From: [Clostridium] symbiosum
GTDB lineage: Bacteria; Bacillota; Clostridia; Lachnospirales; Lachnospiraceae
NCBI GenBank assembly: GCA_036419695.1
Contig: CP143946.1
Location: forward strand, 4,458,001-4,522,000
Length of the DNA stretch: 64,000 nucleotides
Direction of reading: 5' to 3'
Shown here: one piece after another, positions 7,461 through 16,620 of the stretch
How positions within the stretch are numbered: the stretch's first letter is position 1
Layout of the letters: every line of letters begins with the position of its first letter
Translations under genes and position numbers: made by a program
Notes under the pieces: model-generated
What the model was told of the DNA's origin: nothing
Seen by the model: only the letters and a program-made list of their open reading frames with translations
Database searches by the model: none

Positions 7461-8828
7461 CTATTCTTTTACCGGCAATATATCCTGCAAAGTTCCCCGC
7501 TGTTTAACAGAAAGCTTTTCCGCCGTACAATAACAGAGAACCGCAACAATAATACATACAATCGGAGTCGGAATAATATCGCCAACGGATGTAAACCAGC
7601 CAAGCCCCACCGGTTTTGCCGTCATTGTTATTCCGACAAAGGAAGCGATTGCCCAGGAGGCCAGCGCGCCGTATTTGCAGCCCTCCACGCCGCCGTCGCC
7701 TTCCTTGTCATAGCTTTTTCTGTTGCACAGATAGAAGTCGGCTATCAGAATCCCCGTAATCGGAGCAATAAACACGCCCAGCAGGCTTAAAAAAGTTACA
7801 AAATATTTGTATACGCCCAGTCCGGCTATCATTGTGCTGATAATGCCCACGATAAAGGTCAGCTTCATACGGGAAATTTTCACTACGCCGTCCAGCGTAT
7901 TCATCAGTCCCAAAACGCTTGTATACAGGTTGTTGTCATTCGTAGTCCACTGGCCGATAATCAGCACGATTGCGCCGAAGAATCCAAGCCCCAGAGATTC
8001 TATCATGATCTCCACGATATTCCAGTTGTGGAAGGCGTAGTTGAAGAAAGCTCCGCACATCAGCACCGGAATGTATCCCCAGAAATGGCCGATGCTCACT
8101 CCGATTGCGCAGTCCCTCTTTGTGGTGGAAAAACGGCTGAAGTCGCCTATCATCGCAATTCCTACCGCAAAGCTGCCCACTACGATGGAGATGCCCATCG
8201 GAATTGTGATCGGCTCCCCTACGGGACCCGCCTCGATGATGCTGTTCATCGGGATGATGCCGGCCGTCTTCCATACGGCGACAATACATAAGACAAATAA
8301 GAGCGGAAGCCCGATCTCACTCAGCTTTTTAATTGCCTTGAATCCCATAATCGCGGTCAGGGACATGGCCAGTCCGCCTATAATTGTGAAAATGACAGGA
8401 TTGATTGCGGTTCCCTTCATTTCCCTGATAATAGAGGAAACCGTATTGCCGAACAAATCCGCCTGGAACGCATACCAGCCAAAGTTGGAGAAGCACAGGA
8501 TGATACCGATAATCTTTGCTCCCTGCCTGCCAAAGGGCCTTCTGGCGGTAAACGAAGTGGACAGATGCGTATGTGTGCTTACCGCAGCGTTTAAAATCCC
8601 CAGGACCATAATAATCAAGGAGCCGAGCACACTGACAAGCAGCATGTTTTTAAATGATAACCCGTTGGCGAGTAAGCCTCCCGTTGCCAGGCCGCTCAGG
8701 CCGAAACCGGAACCCAGCCATACCATTCCCTGCTCAAACCAGGTCTGCCTGGCTTTTGGAGGAACCGGTGTCTTCTCGTAATCGTTAAATAGTTCCGCTA
8801 ATGAATTTTCCCTGATTGTTTCACTCAT
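7461..8828 (-). CDS. NCS1-family permease, CodB (cytosine permease) like
   Basis: Membrane symporter of the nucleobase:cation symporter-1 family, 455 residues, about twelve hydrophobic helices. The N-terminal region FNDYEKTPVPPKARQTWFEQ and the following glycine-rich first helix (GLSGLATGGLLANG) are typical for CodB and its relatives, which carry cytosine, hydantoins, allantoin or thiamine precursors. The start is the ATG at 8828 behind AGGGGG. It is the second gene of an operon with the DUF917 protein (15-base gap), and a PucR regulator is divergent, pointing to uptake of a nitrogen heterocycle such as a hydantoin or purine breakdown product. The exact substrate is not readable. Confidence 0.85.
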   Translation of the reverse strand: MSETIRENSLAELFNDYEKTPVPPKARQTWFEQGMVWLGSGFGLSGLATGGLLANGLSFKNMLLVSVLGSLIIMVLGILNAAVSTHTHLSTSFTARRPFGRQGAKIIGIILCFSNFGWYAFQADLFGNTVSSIIREMKGTAINPVIFTIIGGLAMSLTAIMGFKAIKKLSEIGLPLLFVLCIVAVWKTAGIIPMNSIIEAGPVGEPITIPMGISIVVGSFAVGIAMIGDFSRFSTTKRDCAIGVSIGHFWGYIPVLMCGAFFNYAFHNWNIVEIMIESLGLGFFGAIVLIIGQWTTNDNNLYTSVLGLMNTLDGVVKISRMKLTFIVGIISTMIAGLGVYKYFVTFLSLLGVFIAPITGILIADFYLCNRKSYDKEGDGGVEGCKYGALASWAIASFVGITMTAKPVGLGWFTSVGDIIPTPIVCIIVAVLCYCTAEKLSVKQRGTLQDILPVKE

Positions 8829-8843
8829 CCGTATATCCCCCTC

Positions 8844-9923
8844 TCAATCATCTAAGAACCTGCAGTCCATATCAAATCCGAAAAAGCGCGGATTCAGAAT
8901 ATCCATTCCCCTGTCTCTTCTCCAAAGTTCGTGACACTTAAATCCCAGGACACACAATTCCATCCCCTCGTTACAGTTGGGATTTGTCACGGGCATTCCC
9001 GTCTTCTTCTCCACAATGCAGATTAAGTCGGGACAGGTCAGTTTCACCTCTTCATCTATCCAGAATACCATATTTTCATTCTTATACCAAACTCTTCCCA
9101 GAGAGTTTTTAAACTCACCCTGCCCCTGCAGATAAATATCGCCCAGGGTAAAGCCGTCCTTGATTTCCCAGGCAGTTTCTCCCGTCACAATTCCCTCAAA
9201 GAGGAGCTTTCCCTCCGCTGCGCCCAGGATAGCCGCAACAGGATCCCTTCCCTCTTCGCAGGCCTGTCTTCTGGCCTTTCCTACCTTCTCTGCATAGGTA
9301 AGAGCCGAGGGCACTACCGAGTGTTTCAGCTCCCTGCCCCGGATTGGATGATCCGCCATTCCCACCAGATTATCAGAACCAACGGCCATGAACCTCGACA
9401 GCGCTTCCGCTCTGGCGTCGCTCTCCACCTGTTTTACAATCACAACATCCCCATACTGCGTTGTGACCGAAAACGGCGTGATGGGCTGTTCCGTGACATA
9501 ATAGGTGGAAAACTGAAGTTCCGGAACCGCGCGGCCGGCTGCGTCCGCATCCACCACATATTTTCCCAGATGGGCGGCGGCGGCCATTGCCTCACCTGTA
9601 TTGCCTCCGCCGTACTCAATGGAAACAAGGCCGTCGAAAGTAATGCCCATATGCTCCTCGAGGGCCGTCACGGCAGCCGGAATCTCCTCGCCGGTGATCT
9701 CCACCTCCTGTCCCTCCGGCATGATTGAACCGCAGAAGTAGGGATTGGCAAACCAGGCCTCATCTTCAATCTCGTCAAATTCCAGCAGCCTGAACTCCTT
9801 TCCACCGTTCCATTCTTTCTCCACCGCTTCCATTCCGCTCTGCAGTGAACCGCCTCCCCCCGTACCCAGAATGGTACATCCTGTCAGGATATCTTTTATC
9901 TGCTGATAATCCAGTTTTCTCAT
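8844..9923 (-). CDS. DUF917 / S-methylthiohydantoin desulfurase-domain protein
   Basis: 359-residue protein with the family start LDYQQIKDILTGCTILGTGGGGS and the downstream EITGEEIPAAVTALE and EYGGGNTG regions seen in DUF917 proteins, which are related to one half of hydantoinase/oxoprolinase-type enzymes. Biochemistry of the family is thin; one branch acts on thiohydantoins. The ATG at 9923 follows GGAGGGG with a six-base gap. It heads the operon with the NCS1 permease, so it may process the imported ring compound. It is fully in frame with no sign of decay. The family call is firm, the reaction uncertain. Confidence 0.8.
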   Translation of the reverse strand: MRKLDYQQIKDILTGCTILGTGGGGSLQSGMEAVEKEWNGGKEFRLLEFDEIEDEAWFANPYFCGSIMPEGQEVEITGEEIPAAVTALEEHMGITFDGLVSIEYGGGNTGEAMAAAAHLGKYVVDADAAGRAVPELQFSTYYVTEQPITPFSVTTQYGDVVIVKQVESDARAEALSRFMAVGSDNLVGMADHPIRGRELKHSVVPSALTYAEKVGKARRQACEEGRDPVAAILGAAEGKLLFEGIVTGETAWEIKDGFTLGDIYLQGQGEFKNSLGRVWYKNENMVFWIDEEVKLTCPDLICIVEKKTGMPVTNPNCNEGMELCVLGFKCHELWRRDRGMDILNPRFFGFDMDCRFLDD

Positions 9924-10118
9924 TTCTTACCCCTCCGTTTTCATTTACTCTTCTCTTTTCATTAACGCTTTGTCTCTCATCAATGATTCTCTTTGATGGT
10001 ATCAGTATAACAGTCATCCTTTAGCACTTCATTATAGTGCAGTACAAGTTCAACCGGAATTTCATTGTAAATTTCACAATGCATATTCTGTACTCTGGTT
10101 TGCACCCCGTTTTTCATG

Positions 10119-10124
10119 TATAAT
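10119..10124 (+). promoter_or_regulatory. Candidate -10 box of the PucR-family gene
   Basis: TATAAT at 10119-10124, 46 bases before the start codon. Only a weak -35 match (TGGTTT, 10096-10101) lies at 17-base spacing, as expected for an activator-dependent promoter. This is the only clear signal in the 247-base divergent gap 9924-10170. Confidence 0.4.
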
Positions 10125-10170
10125 GGGAATAGAATACCTATGATTAGCACAAATGGAACGGGGGATTGCT

Positions 10171-11322
10171 ATGAGCATAACAGTTCGTGATATTCTGGAA
10201 TTAAGCCTGCTAAAAGACTCTGAGATCGTTTCCGGCGCAGGCGGCCTGGATCGCGAGGTGACAAGGGTTAACTTTACCGACTGTCCCATAAAATTTAATG
10301 ATCTGGAATACAGCCTGGCGCTGAAAGGGGATCTGTACATCAGGAGCCTTTATTCGGTGAAGGACGATGAAAAAGAATTGTATGATACCTTTTATTTTTA
10401 TGTAACGAGCGGCAGCTCCTGCTGTATTGTGACAAATGAGTATCTGACGGAATTTCCGGAGAATATCCTGGAGCTGACGGAAAAGAATCATTATCCTGTT
10501 ATAAAAATCAGCAGCAATGTCCCTTATGGCGATTTGATACGTGATATCTCGGAGCTGCTGATGACCGAACAGTCCGAGCTTTTCTTTGAAAATAAGCTGA
10601 ACCGTCTGCTGTATGAAACTCTTTCCCTTTCGGAAATATTGGAAATCGGGAAGTACGTCAACCCGATTTTTAAAAGGGAATATATTACCCTGTGTTTTCA
10701 TCTTCCGGCGCTGAACAGCCGCAGATTCTACAGCCTCCAATCCGATTTAAAGACACAGTATCAGCTGCGTCTGCGCCGGTACCAGAACGGTGGGTTTCTC
10801 ATCTTTAATTATCAGGAGCACACGGAGTTTGAAGCCGCTCTGCCCGGAATCCGGAAACTCTTCGCCTATTACTGCGCCGGATACTCCGCCGGAATCAGCG
10901 GTCCTTTTGAGAATGCCTCCGACTTCCAGCAAAGTATCCGCCAGGCCTGCTCTTCCCTGAAGATCGGTATGATGCTGAAACAGAATGTCACTTATTTCGA
11001 TGATCTGCATATTTATAACCTGCTGATGGCAGTTCATGACAATGCGGCCTTAAAGAAATTTTATACAATGACGCTGGAGCCTCTTATCGGGTATGAAAAA
11101 CGCCACAATGTGGATTTGATTGAGACAATTGAGACTTACCTTGCCTGCGACGGCGATTATAAGGCGGCCGCCGTCAGGATGAAACAGCATGAGAATACTA
11201 TCCGTTTCCGGATTAATAAGGCAAAAAGCCTGCTGGGCATGGAACATTCCCATTATAAGTTTATTGAACAGGTTGCGCTGGCGCTTCAGGCGCGGAATGT
11301 GGAAAAATTCTCGGAAGAATAA
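10171..11322 (+). CDS. PucR-family transcriptional regulator
   Basis: 383-residue regulator. The N-terminal half matches the PucR sensory domain (SITVRDILELSLLKDSEIVSG...), and the C-terminal end has the helix-turn-helix of the HTH_30 type (LACDGDYKAAAVRMKQHENTIRFRINKA). The start is ATG 10171, behind a run of Gs at 10160-10164; an in-frame ATG at 10153 has no ribosome site. It is divergent from the DUF917-permease operon with a shared 247-base control region, so it is the likely activator of that operon. PucR-type proteins commonly respond to purine or allantoin catabolites in Firmicutes; the ligand here is not known. Confidence 0.88.
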   Translation: MSITVRDILELSLLKDSEIVSGAGGLDREVTRVNFTDCPIKFNDLEYSLALKGDLYIRSLYSVKDDEKELYDTFYFYVTSGSSCCIVTNEYLTEFPENILELTEKNHYPVIKISSNVPYGDLIRDISELLMTEQSELFFENKLNRLLYETLSLSEILEIGKYVNPIFKREYITLCFHLPALNSRRFYSLQSDLKTQYQLRLRRYQNGGFLIFNYQEHTEFEAALPGIRKLFAYYCAGYSAGISGPFENASDFQQSIRQACSSLKIGMMLKQNVTYFDDLHIYNLLMAVHDNAALKKFYTMTLEPLIGYEKRHNVDLIETIETYLACDGDYKAAAVRMKQHENTIRFRINKAKSLLGMEHSHYKFIEQVALALQARNVEKFSEE

Positions 11323-11700
11323 GAGGGCAGGGGATAAGGAACCTGAGGCACAATTGAGCGGAGGGGAACGCTGAAGGGGAAACTCCGGGCGAAAAACATT
11401 GGGTCGGAGAATGCAGAGCCGGAAATGTAAGATGGGAAACGCGCGCCGCCAGGCGCACACAGAAAAACCCCAGAGACCGAAATCTCTGGGGTTATCTTAC
11501 GCTTGGACACAATGTACCTGCATAGAACGGGTACGGGTATATCTATATGGAGCGGTGCCTCTTCTTGTCCACTTTGCGCACAAGAAGCCGCGCTTAACAG
11601 CGCTATGATAAATTCAACTGAACACCATCCGGAAATGAGCAAGCTCCTTCCCGGATTCCGCTCAATTAAATTTATCGCACCTCGGTTTTATAACCGATTG
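11323..11700. other. 378-base gene-free gap downstream of PucR and tuf
   Basis: The gap lies between two convergent genes. It holds the tuf terminator (11466-11493) and smaller inverted repeats, including a 7-base stem CTTCTTG/CAAGAAG around 11560-11585. No reading frame with a ribosome site or recognisable protein was seen. Confidence 0.6.
11466..11493 (-). terminator. Terminator of the str operon / tuf
   Basis: An 11-base perfect stem AACCCCAGAGA / TCTCTGGGGTT with a six-base loop; on the minus strand it is followed by a run of Ts. It lies about 210 bases after the tuf stop codon and faces the PucR gene. Confidence 0.8.
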
Positions 11701-12894
11701 TTATTCGATGATAGAAACTACTCTACCTGAACCAACTGTACGTCCGCCTTCACGGATAGCGAAACGAAGTCCCTGCTCCATAGCTACTGGATGGATCAGT
11801 TCAACTGTCATTTCTACGTTGTCACCAGGCATACACATCTCAACGCCTTCTGGTAAATCGCAAACACCTGTAACGTCTGTTGTTCTGAAGTAGAACTGTG
11901 GACGGTAGTTGTTGAAGAATGGTGTATGACGGCCACCCTCGTCTTTTGTCAGAACGTAAACCTGAGCTGTAAATTTCTTATGGCATTTTACAGAACCTGG
12001 TTTAACGAGACACTGGCCTCTCTGGATCTCTGTTCTCTGAACGCCACGAAGAAGAGCACCGATGTTATCACCAGCCTGAGCCTCATCAAGGAGTTTACGG
12101 AACATCTCGATACCAGTTACAACTACTTTACGAACTTCTTCATGGATACCAACGATTTCAACTTCATCGGATACATGAAGAGTACCACGCTCAACACGGC
12201 CTGTAGCAACTGTACCACGGCCTGTGATAGAGAATACGTCCTCTACTGGCATAAGGAAAGGTTTGTCTGTTTCACGAACTGGGTCCGGAACATAGCTGTC
12301 AACTGCAGCCATAAGTTCAAGAACTTTGTCGCCCCACTCGCTCTTAGGATCTTCAAGAGCCTTTAAAGCAGAACCCTGGATGATTGGTGTATCATCGCCC
12401 GGGAATTCGTACTCGTTAAGAAGCTCACGGATCTCCATCTCTACTAATTCAAGAAGCTCTGGATCGTCAACCATATCACACTTGTTCATGAATACTACAA
12501 TGTAAGGTACGCCTACCTGACGGGAAAGAAGGATATGCTCTCTTGTCTGAGCCATAACACCATCTGTAGCAGCTACTACAAGGATAGCGCCGTCCATCTG
12601 TGCAGCACCAGTGATCATGTTCTTTACATAGTCAGCATGGCCTGGGCAGTCAACGTGTGCGTAGTGTCTGTTCTCTGTCTCGTACTCAACGTGAGATGTA
12701 GAGATTGTAATTCCACGCTCTCTCTCTTCCGGAGCTTTATCAATGTTCTCAAATGCAACAGCCTCACCAGTACCTAATCTCTCATGAAGAGTTTTTGTGA
12801 TAGCAGCTGTTAATGTTGTTTTACCATGGTCAACGTGTCCGATGGTACCAATGTTACAATGCGTTTTGTTTCTTTCAAACTTTGCTTTTGCCAT
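11701..12894 (-). CDS. tuf: Translation elongation factor Tu
   Basis: GTPase that delivers aminoacyl-tRNA to the ribosome. It is 397 residues, the usual bacterial length. Motifs present are G1 GHVDHGKT (about 19-26), G2 region around RGITIST, G3 DCPGH, G4 NKCD and G5 GSALKAL; the three EF-Tu domains are complete to the C-terminal GGRTVGSGRVVSIIE. The ATG follows an AGGAGG site. A separate promoter lies 65-93 bases upstream (12959-12987) in the 160-base gap after fusA, so tuf is expressed both with the str operon and on its own. Codon choice is strongly restricted, as expected of a very highly expressed gene. Confidence 0.98.
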   Translation of the reverse strand: MAKAKFERNKTHCNIGTIGHVDHGKTTLTAAITKTLHERLGTGEAVAFENIDKAPEERERGITISTSHVEYETENRHYAHVDCPGHADYVKNMITGAAQMDGAILVVAATDGVMAQTREHILLSRQVGVPYIVVFMNKCDMVDDPELLELVEMEIRELLNEYEFPGDDTPIIQGSALKALEDPKSEWGDKVLELMAAVDSYVPDPVRETDKPFLMPVEDVFSITGRGTVATGRVERGTLHVSDEVEIVGIHEEVRKVVVTGIEMFRKLLDEAQAGDNIGALLRGVQRTEIQRGQCLVKPGSVKCHKKFTAQVYVLTKDEGGRHTPFFNNYRPQFYFRTTDVTGVCDLPEGVEMCMPGDNVEMTVELIHPVAMEQGLRFAIREGGRTVGSGRVVSIIE

Positions 12895-12958
12895 TTTATA
12901 ACGTCCTCCTTAATTTGCACCCATCAGGGGCTTCATAATTTATGTTAGGCTGTCTCTA

Positions 12959-12987
12959 ATTATATTCGATCAGAGCATGTTTTTCAA
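12959..12987 (-). promoter_or_regulatory. Internal promoter for tuf
   Basis: On the minus strand TTGAAA (12982-12987) and TATAAT (12959-12964) with a 17-base spacer in the fusA-tuf gap. An imperfect 13-base hairpin at 12999-13032 lies just upstream and may slow or partly stop fusA transcripts. Confidence 0.75.
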
Positions 12988-13054
12988 GCCTATTATTTAC
13001 TTTCCGGGCAGTTTCTTCACTGCCTGGAAAGTTTACAACGATTTGTTTTTCTCT

Positions 13055-15175
13055 TTATTTGTCTGACTTTGCAGCCAGAACTTTCTCCTGAACGCTCTTC
13101 GGTACCTGCTCGTATTTCTCGAAGAACATGGAGTAGTTACCACGTCCCTGTGTCTTGGAACGTAAGTCTGTGGAATAACCGAACATCTCGGATAACGGAA
13201 CGTAAGCTCTTACAAGCTTTCCGCCGCCGATATCTTCCATTCCTTCGATACGGCCACGACGGGAGTTGATATCACCGATAACATCACCCATATACTCTTC
13301 AGGCATTGTTACTTCTACCTTCATAACCGGCTCAAGTAAGATAGCTCCTGCTTTGTGCATAGCATCTTTAAATGCCATGGAACCAGCAATGTGGAATGCC
13401 ATCTCAGAGGAATCGACCTCATGATAGGAACCGTCATATACAGTAGCTTTAACGCCCAGTACCGGGAATCCGCCAAGGATACCTGCTTTTGCAGCCTCTT
13501 CGATACCTTCGCCTACAGCCGGAATGTATTCCTTCGGAATAGCACCGCCGACAACGGCAGACTCGAATTTGAATGTCTCTTCAGCGTTAGCGTCCATCGG
13601 CTCAAAACGTACCTTACAGTGTCCGTACTGACCACGTCCACCAGACTGTTTTGCATATTTGCTGTCTACGTCTACTGCCTTTGTAAATGTCTCCTTGTAT
13701 GCTACCTGAGGAGCGCCTACGTTGGCCTCAACGTGGAACTCGCGGAGAAGACGGTCAACGATGATTTCAAGATGGAGCTCGCCCATACCTGCGATAATCG
13801 TCTGTCCTGTCTCTTTATCTGTATAAGCACGGAAAGTAGGATCCTCTTCTGCAAGTTTTGCAAGGGCCTCACCCATCTTATCCTGTCCTGCTTTTGTCTT
13901 AGGCTCGATAGCGATATCGATAACCGGCTCCGGGAATACCATGGATTCCAGGATTACAGGATGCTGTTCGTCACAGATTGTATCACCTGTTGTGGAGAAC
14001 TTGAATCCGATTGCTGCTGCGATATCGCCGGAGAAAACTTTATCTAACTCCTGACGTTTGTTCGCATGCATCTGAAGGATACGTCCTACACGCTCTTTTT
14101 TGCCCTTTGTTGCGTTCAGTACGTAAGAACCGGAGTTCATAGTACCTGAGTAAACACGGAAATAAGCCAGTTTACCAACGAACGGGTCTGTCATAATCTT
14201 GAATACAAGTGCGGAGAATGGGTCAGCATCGGAAGATTTTCTCTCCACTTCGTTGCCGTCCAGGTCGGTTCCTTTAATAGAAGGAACGTCTACCGGTGAA
14301 GGCATGAATTCGATAACTGCATCCAGTAATTTCTGAACGCCCTTGTTTCTGTAAGCTGTACCACAGCAAACCGGGATAGCGAGGCACTCACATGTTGCCT
14401 TTCTTAATGCTTTCTTCAGTTCCTCTGTAGAAGGCTCTTCACCCTCAAGGTACTGCATCATTAATTCGTCATCCAGCTCGCAGATTTTCTCAACCAGCTC
14501 TGTACGGTACAGTTCAGCGTCGTCTTTCATATCGTCCGGAACATCAATTACGGAGATATCCTCGCCCTTGTCGTCGTTGTAGATGTATGCTTTCATCTCG
14601 AACAGGTCGATAATTCCCTTAAACTCATCTTCCTTACCGATTGGGAGCTGCAGACAGATGGCATTCTTACCAAGTCTGTTCTTAATCTGCTCTACAGTTC
14701 CATAGAAGTCTGCACCCAGGATATCCATCTTGTTGATGAATGCCATACGAGGTACATTATAAGTGTCGGCCTGACGCCATACGTTCTCGGACTGTGGCTC
14801 TACACCGCCCTTTGCACAGAATACACCTACAGCGCCATCAAGTACACGCAGGGAACGCTCAACCTCAACTGTGAAGTCAACGTGTCCTGGAGTGTCGATA
14901 ATGTTGATACGGTGTTCCAGAGCGCCTGGCTTTTCTTTGCAGTATTCCTGCAGAGTCCAATGACATGTGGTAGCTGCAGAGGTGATGGTGATACCTCTCT
15001 CCTGCTCCTGAGCCATCCAGTCCATGGTAGCTGTACCTTCATGTGTATCACCGATTTTATAGTTTACACCGGTGTAATACAGGATACGCTCCGTAGTAGT
15101 GGTCTTACCGGCATCAATATGAGCCATAATACCAATGTTTCTGGTTCTCTCTAATGGATATTCTCTTTCAGCCAA
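13055..15175 (-). CDS. fusA: Translation elongation factor G
   Basis: GTPase that drives translocation on the ribosome, 706 residues, full length. Visible are G1 AHIDAGKTT (about 18-26), RGITITSA, DTPGHVDF and NKMD, then the domain II-V blocks including GMGELHLEI and the C-terminal GYSTDLRSKTQGRGNYSM. It is the third gene of the str operon, 15 bases after rpsG. The sequence is of the canonical EF-G1 type with no sign of a resistance-type paralogue. Confidence 0.98.
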   Translation of the reverse strand: MAEREYPLERTRNIGIMAHIDAGKTTTTERILYYTGVNYKIGDTHEGTATMDWMAQEQERGITITSAATTCHWTLQEYCKEKPGALEHRINIIDTPGHVDFTVEVERSLRVLDGAVGVFCAKGGVEPQSENVWRQADTYNVPRMAFINKMDILGADFYGTVEQIKNRLGKNAICLQLPIGKEDEFKGIIDLFEMKAYIYNDDKGEDISVIDVPDDMKDDAELYRTELVEKICELDDELMMQYLEGEEPSTEELKKALRKATCECLAIPVCCGTAYRNKGVQKLLDAVIEFMPSPVDVPSIKGTDLDGNEVERKSSDADPFSALVFKIMTDPFVGKLAYFRVYSGTMNSGSYVLNATKGKKERVGRILQMHANKRQELDKVFSGDIAAAIGFKFSTTGDTICDEQHPVILESMVFPEPVIDIAIEPKTKAGQDKMGEALAKLAEEDPTFRAYTDKETGQTIIAGMGELHLEIIVDRLLREFHVEANVGAPQVAYKETFTKAVDVDSKYAKQSGGRGQYGHCKVRFEPMDANAEETFKFESAVVGGAIPKEYIPAVGEGIEEAAKAGILGGFPVLGVKATVYDGSYHEVDSSEMAFHIAGSMAFKDAMHKAGAILLEPVMKVEVTMPEEYMGDVIGDINSRRGRIEGMEDIGGGKLVRAYVPLSEMFGYSTDLRSKTQGRGNYSMFFEKYEQVPKSVQEKVLAAKSDK

Positions 15176-15190
15176 AGCTTTTTCCTCCTA

Positions 15191-15661
15191 TTAGAATCTG
15201 TAATGTGCAAATGCCTTATTAGCCTCTGCCATCTTATGCATGTCTTCTTTCTTCTTTACAGATGCGCCTGTGTTGTTGGAAGCATCCAGAATCTCTTTTG
15301 CAAGTCTTTCTTCCTGAGTCTTCTCGCCTCTCTTACGGGAGTAGAGAGTGATCCAGCGAAGCGCAAGAGCCTGTCTTCTCTCCGGCTTAACCTCGATCGG
15401 AACCTGATATGTGGCGCCGCCGATACGTTTTGCCTTAACTTCCAGTACAGGCATGATGTTGTTCATAGCCTCTTCGAATACTTCTACAGCCTCTTTACCT
15501 GTCTCAGCTGCTACACGGTCAAATGCGCCGTATACGATCTTCTGGGCAACACCCTTTTTACCATCTAACATGATGTTGTTGATTAACTTGGTAACAACCT
15601 TGTTATTGTAAAGCGGATCTGCTAATACGTCTCTTTTCTGAGTATGTCCTTTACGTGGCAC
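15191..15661 (-). CDS. rpsG: 30S ribosomal protein S7
   Basis: Primary 16S rRNA-binding protein that organises the head of the small subunit. It is 156 residues, typical length, starting PRKGHTQKRDVLADPLYNNK with the conserved GGATYQVPIEV and ALRWI segments. Translation begins at a GTG (15661) 8-9 bases behind an AAGGAGG site. A 180-base gap separates it from rpsL; in E. coli the equivalent gap binds S7 for feedback control, but I cannot show such a structure here. Confidence 0.97.
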   Translation of the reverse strand: MPRKGHTQKRDVLADPLYNNKVVTKLINNIMLDGKKGVAQKIVYGAFDRVAAETGKEAVEVFEEAMNNIMPVLEVKAKRIGGATYQVPIEVKPERRQALALRWITLYSRKRGEKTQEERLAKEILDASNNTGASVKKKEDMHKMAEANKAFAHYRF

Positions 15662-15841
15662 GTTACTTCCCTCCTTAATATCTGCTCCAGCTCCGGAAAC
15701 GGGCCGAAGCGTTTCATTAGATCTTAGGTACTCGCATACAATGTGCGTTCGCGCTCGAATCTATGATTACCTGCAACCTACAGGGTCAATATCAAAGTCC
15801 GGCACTAAATTCTAACGAATTTTACCTAAATTAACGTTTAA

Positions 15842-16261
15842 TTACTTTTTGTCTTTCGGTCTCTTAGCGCCGTATTTGGAACGGGCCTGTTTTCTGTTAG
15901 CAACGCCTGCTGTATCAAGAGTACCTCTGATGATATGGTATCTTGTACCTGGTAAGTCTTTAACACGACCGCCACGGATCAGAACAACGCTATGCTCCTG
16001 TAAGTTGTGTCCCTCACCTGGGATATAGCTTGTTACTTCGATTCCGTTGGAAAGACGTACTCTGGCGATCTTTCTCAGAGCTGAGTTAGGTTTCTTAGGT
16101 GTAGCAGTCTTAACGGCTGTACACACACCTCTCTTCTGCGGTGCAGAGATATTGGTAGCTCTCTTCTGTAAAGAGTTGTATCCCTTCTGCAGAGCCGGTG
16201 CTGTAGATTTCTTCTCAGATGTCTGTCTTCCTTTTCTTACTAACTGGTTGAATGTTGGCAT
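15842..16261 (-). CDS. rpsL: 30S ribosomal protein S12
   Basis: Decoding-centre ribosomal protein, 139 residues. It carries TPKKPNSALRK and GGRVKDLPGTRYH, the two loops where streptomycin-resistance changes arise; the usual lysines are present, so the sequence looks wild type. The start is ATG 16261, six bases after AGGAGGTG; an in-frame GTG three codons earlier is part of that ribosome site. It is the first gene of the str operon, with its own strong promoter at 16351-16379. rpoC, often found upstream in Firmicutes, is not adjacent. Confidence 0.97.
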   Translation of the reverse strand: MPTFNQLVRKGRQTSEKKSTAPALQKGYNSLQKRATNISAPQKRGVCTAVKTATPKKPNSALRKIARVRLSNGIEVTSYIPGEGHNLQEHSVVLIRGGRVKDLPGTRYHIIRGTLDTAGVANRKQARSKYGAKRPKDKK

Positions 16262-16350
16262 CCTTTTCACCTCCTGTGATATTGTCTGTGGTTGCTTTAA
16301 AAGCTGATATTTTTACGTACAAAAATCATTGCATTTTTACACGCCTACTT

Positions 16351-16379
16351 ATTATAATCAGTTTGTCAATTTGTGTCAA
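16351..16379 (-). promoter_or_regulatory. Promoter of the str operon
   Basis: Perfect TTGACA (16374-16379) and perfect TATAAT (16351-16356) on the minus strand, 17 bases apart, about 90 bases before the rpsL start. This is a consensus promoter suited to a highly expressed operon. Confidence 0.9.
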
Positions 16380-16520
16380 GGCATAAAATGTAAAAAAATC
16401 CGGCTTTTTCGGCGTATTTATCATGTTTTTTCCGGTATCCGGCCACAGAACATGAAATCTGAATGGATTATTGACAATATGGAGGGAAAATATTCATTTC
16501 ATTTTTTTATTTTAGATCGC

Positions 16521-16595
16521 AAAAGGCAGTCACAGCCGTGGTTTTGCTTTGAATTTGTTGCACTTTCAAAGTTTAAAACATTGCTGTGAACTGCC
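16521..16595 (-). terminator. Candidate terminator of the acetyltransferase transcript
   Basis: Long hairpin with outer arms GGCAGT and ACTGCC, inner ACAGC/GCTGT and a nested CTTTGAA/TTCAAAG stem; on the minus strand it ends in TTTT. It separates the acetyltransferase gene from the str promoter. The rest of the gap 16262-16620 shows nothing further. Confidence 0.5.
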
Positions 16596-16620
16596 GTATT
16601 TTAGAAGCCCGGTGTCTCTA

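Noticed and set aside
8041..8781. 246-codon plus-strand frame inside the NCS1 permease gene
   Set aside because: Antisense to a well-supported membrane protein; its composition is that expected from reversed hydrophobic codons.
11290..11700. tRNA or rRNA gene next to the str operon
   Set aside because: No cloverleaf with CCA-side stem or TψC-like GTTCRA arrangement could be built; only simple hairpins are present.
12999..13032. Hairpin between fusA and tuf as a full terminator
   Set aside because: The minus strand shows a mismatch in the stem and no T tract after it; at most it pauses or protects the transcript.
15662..15841. S7 autoregulatory site in the rpsL-rpsG gap
   Set aside because: The gap length is suggestive, but no structure resembling the S7 binding region of 16S rRNA could be traced by eye.
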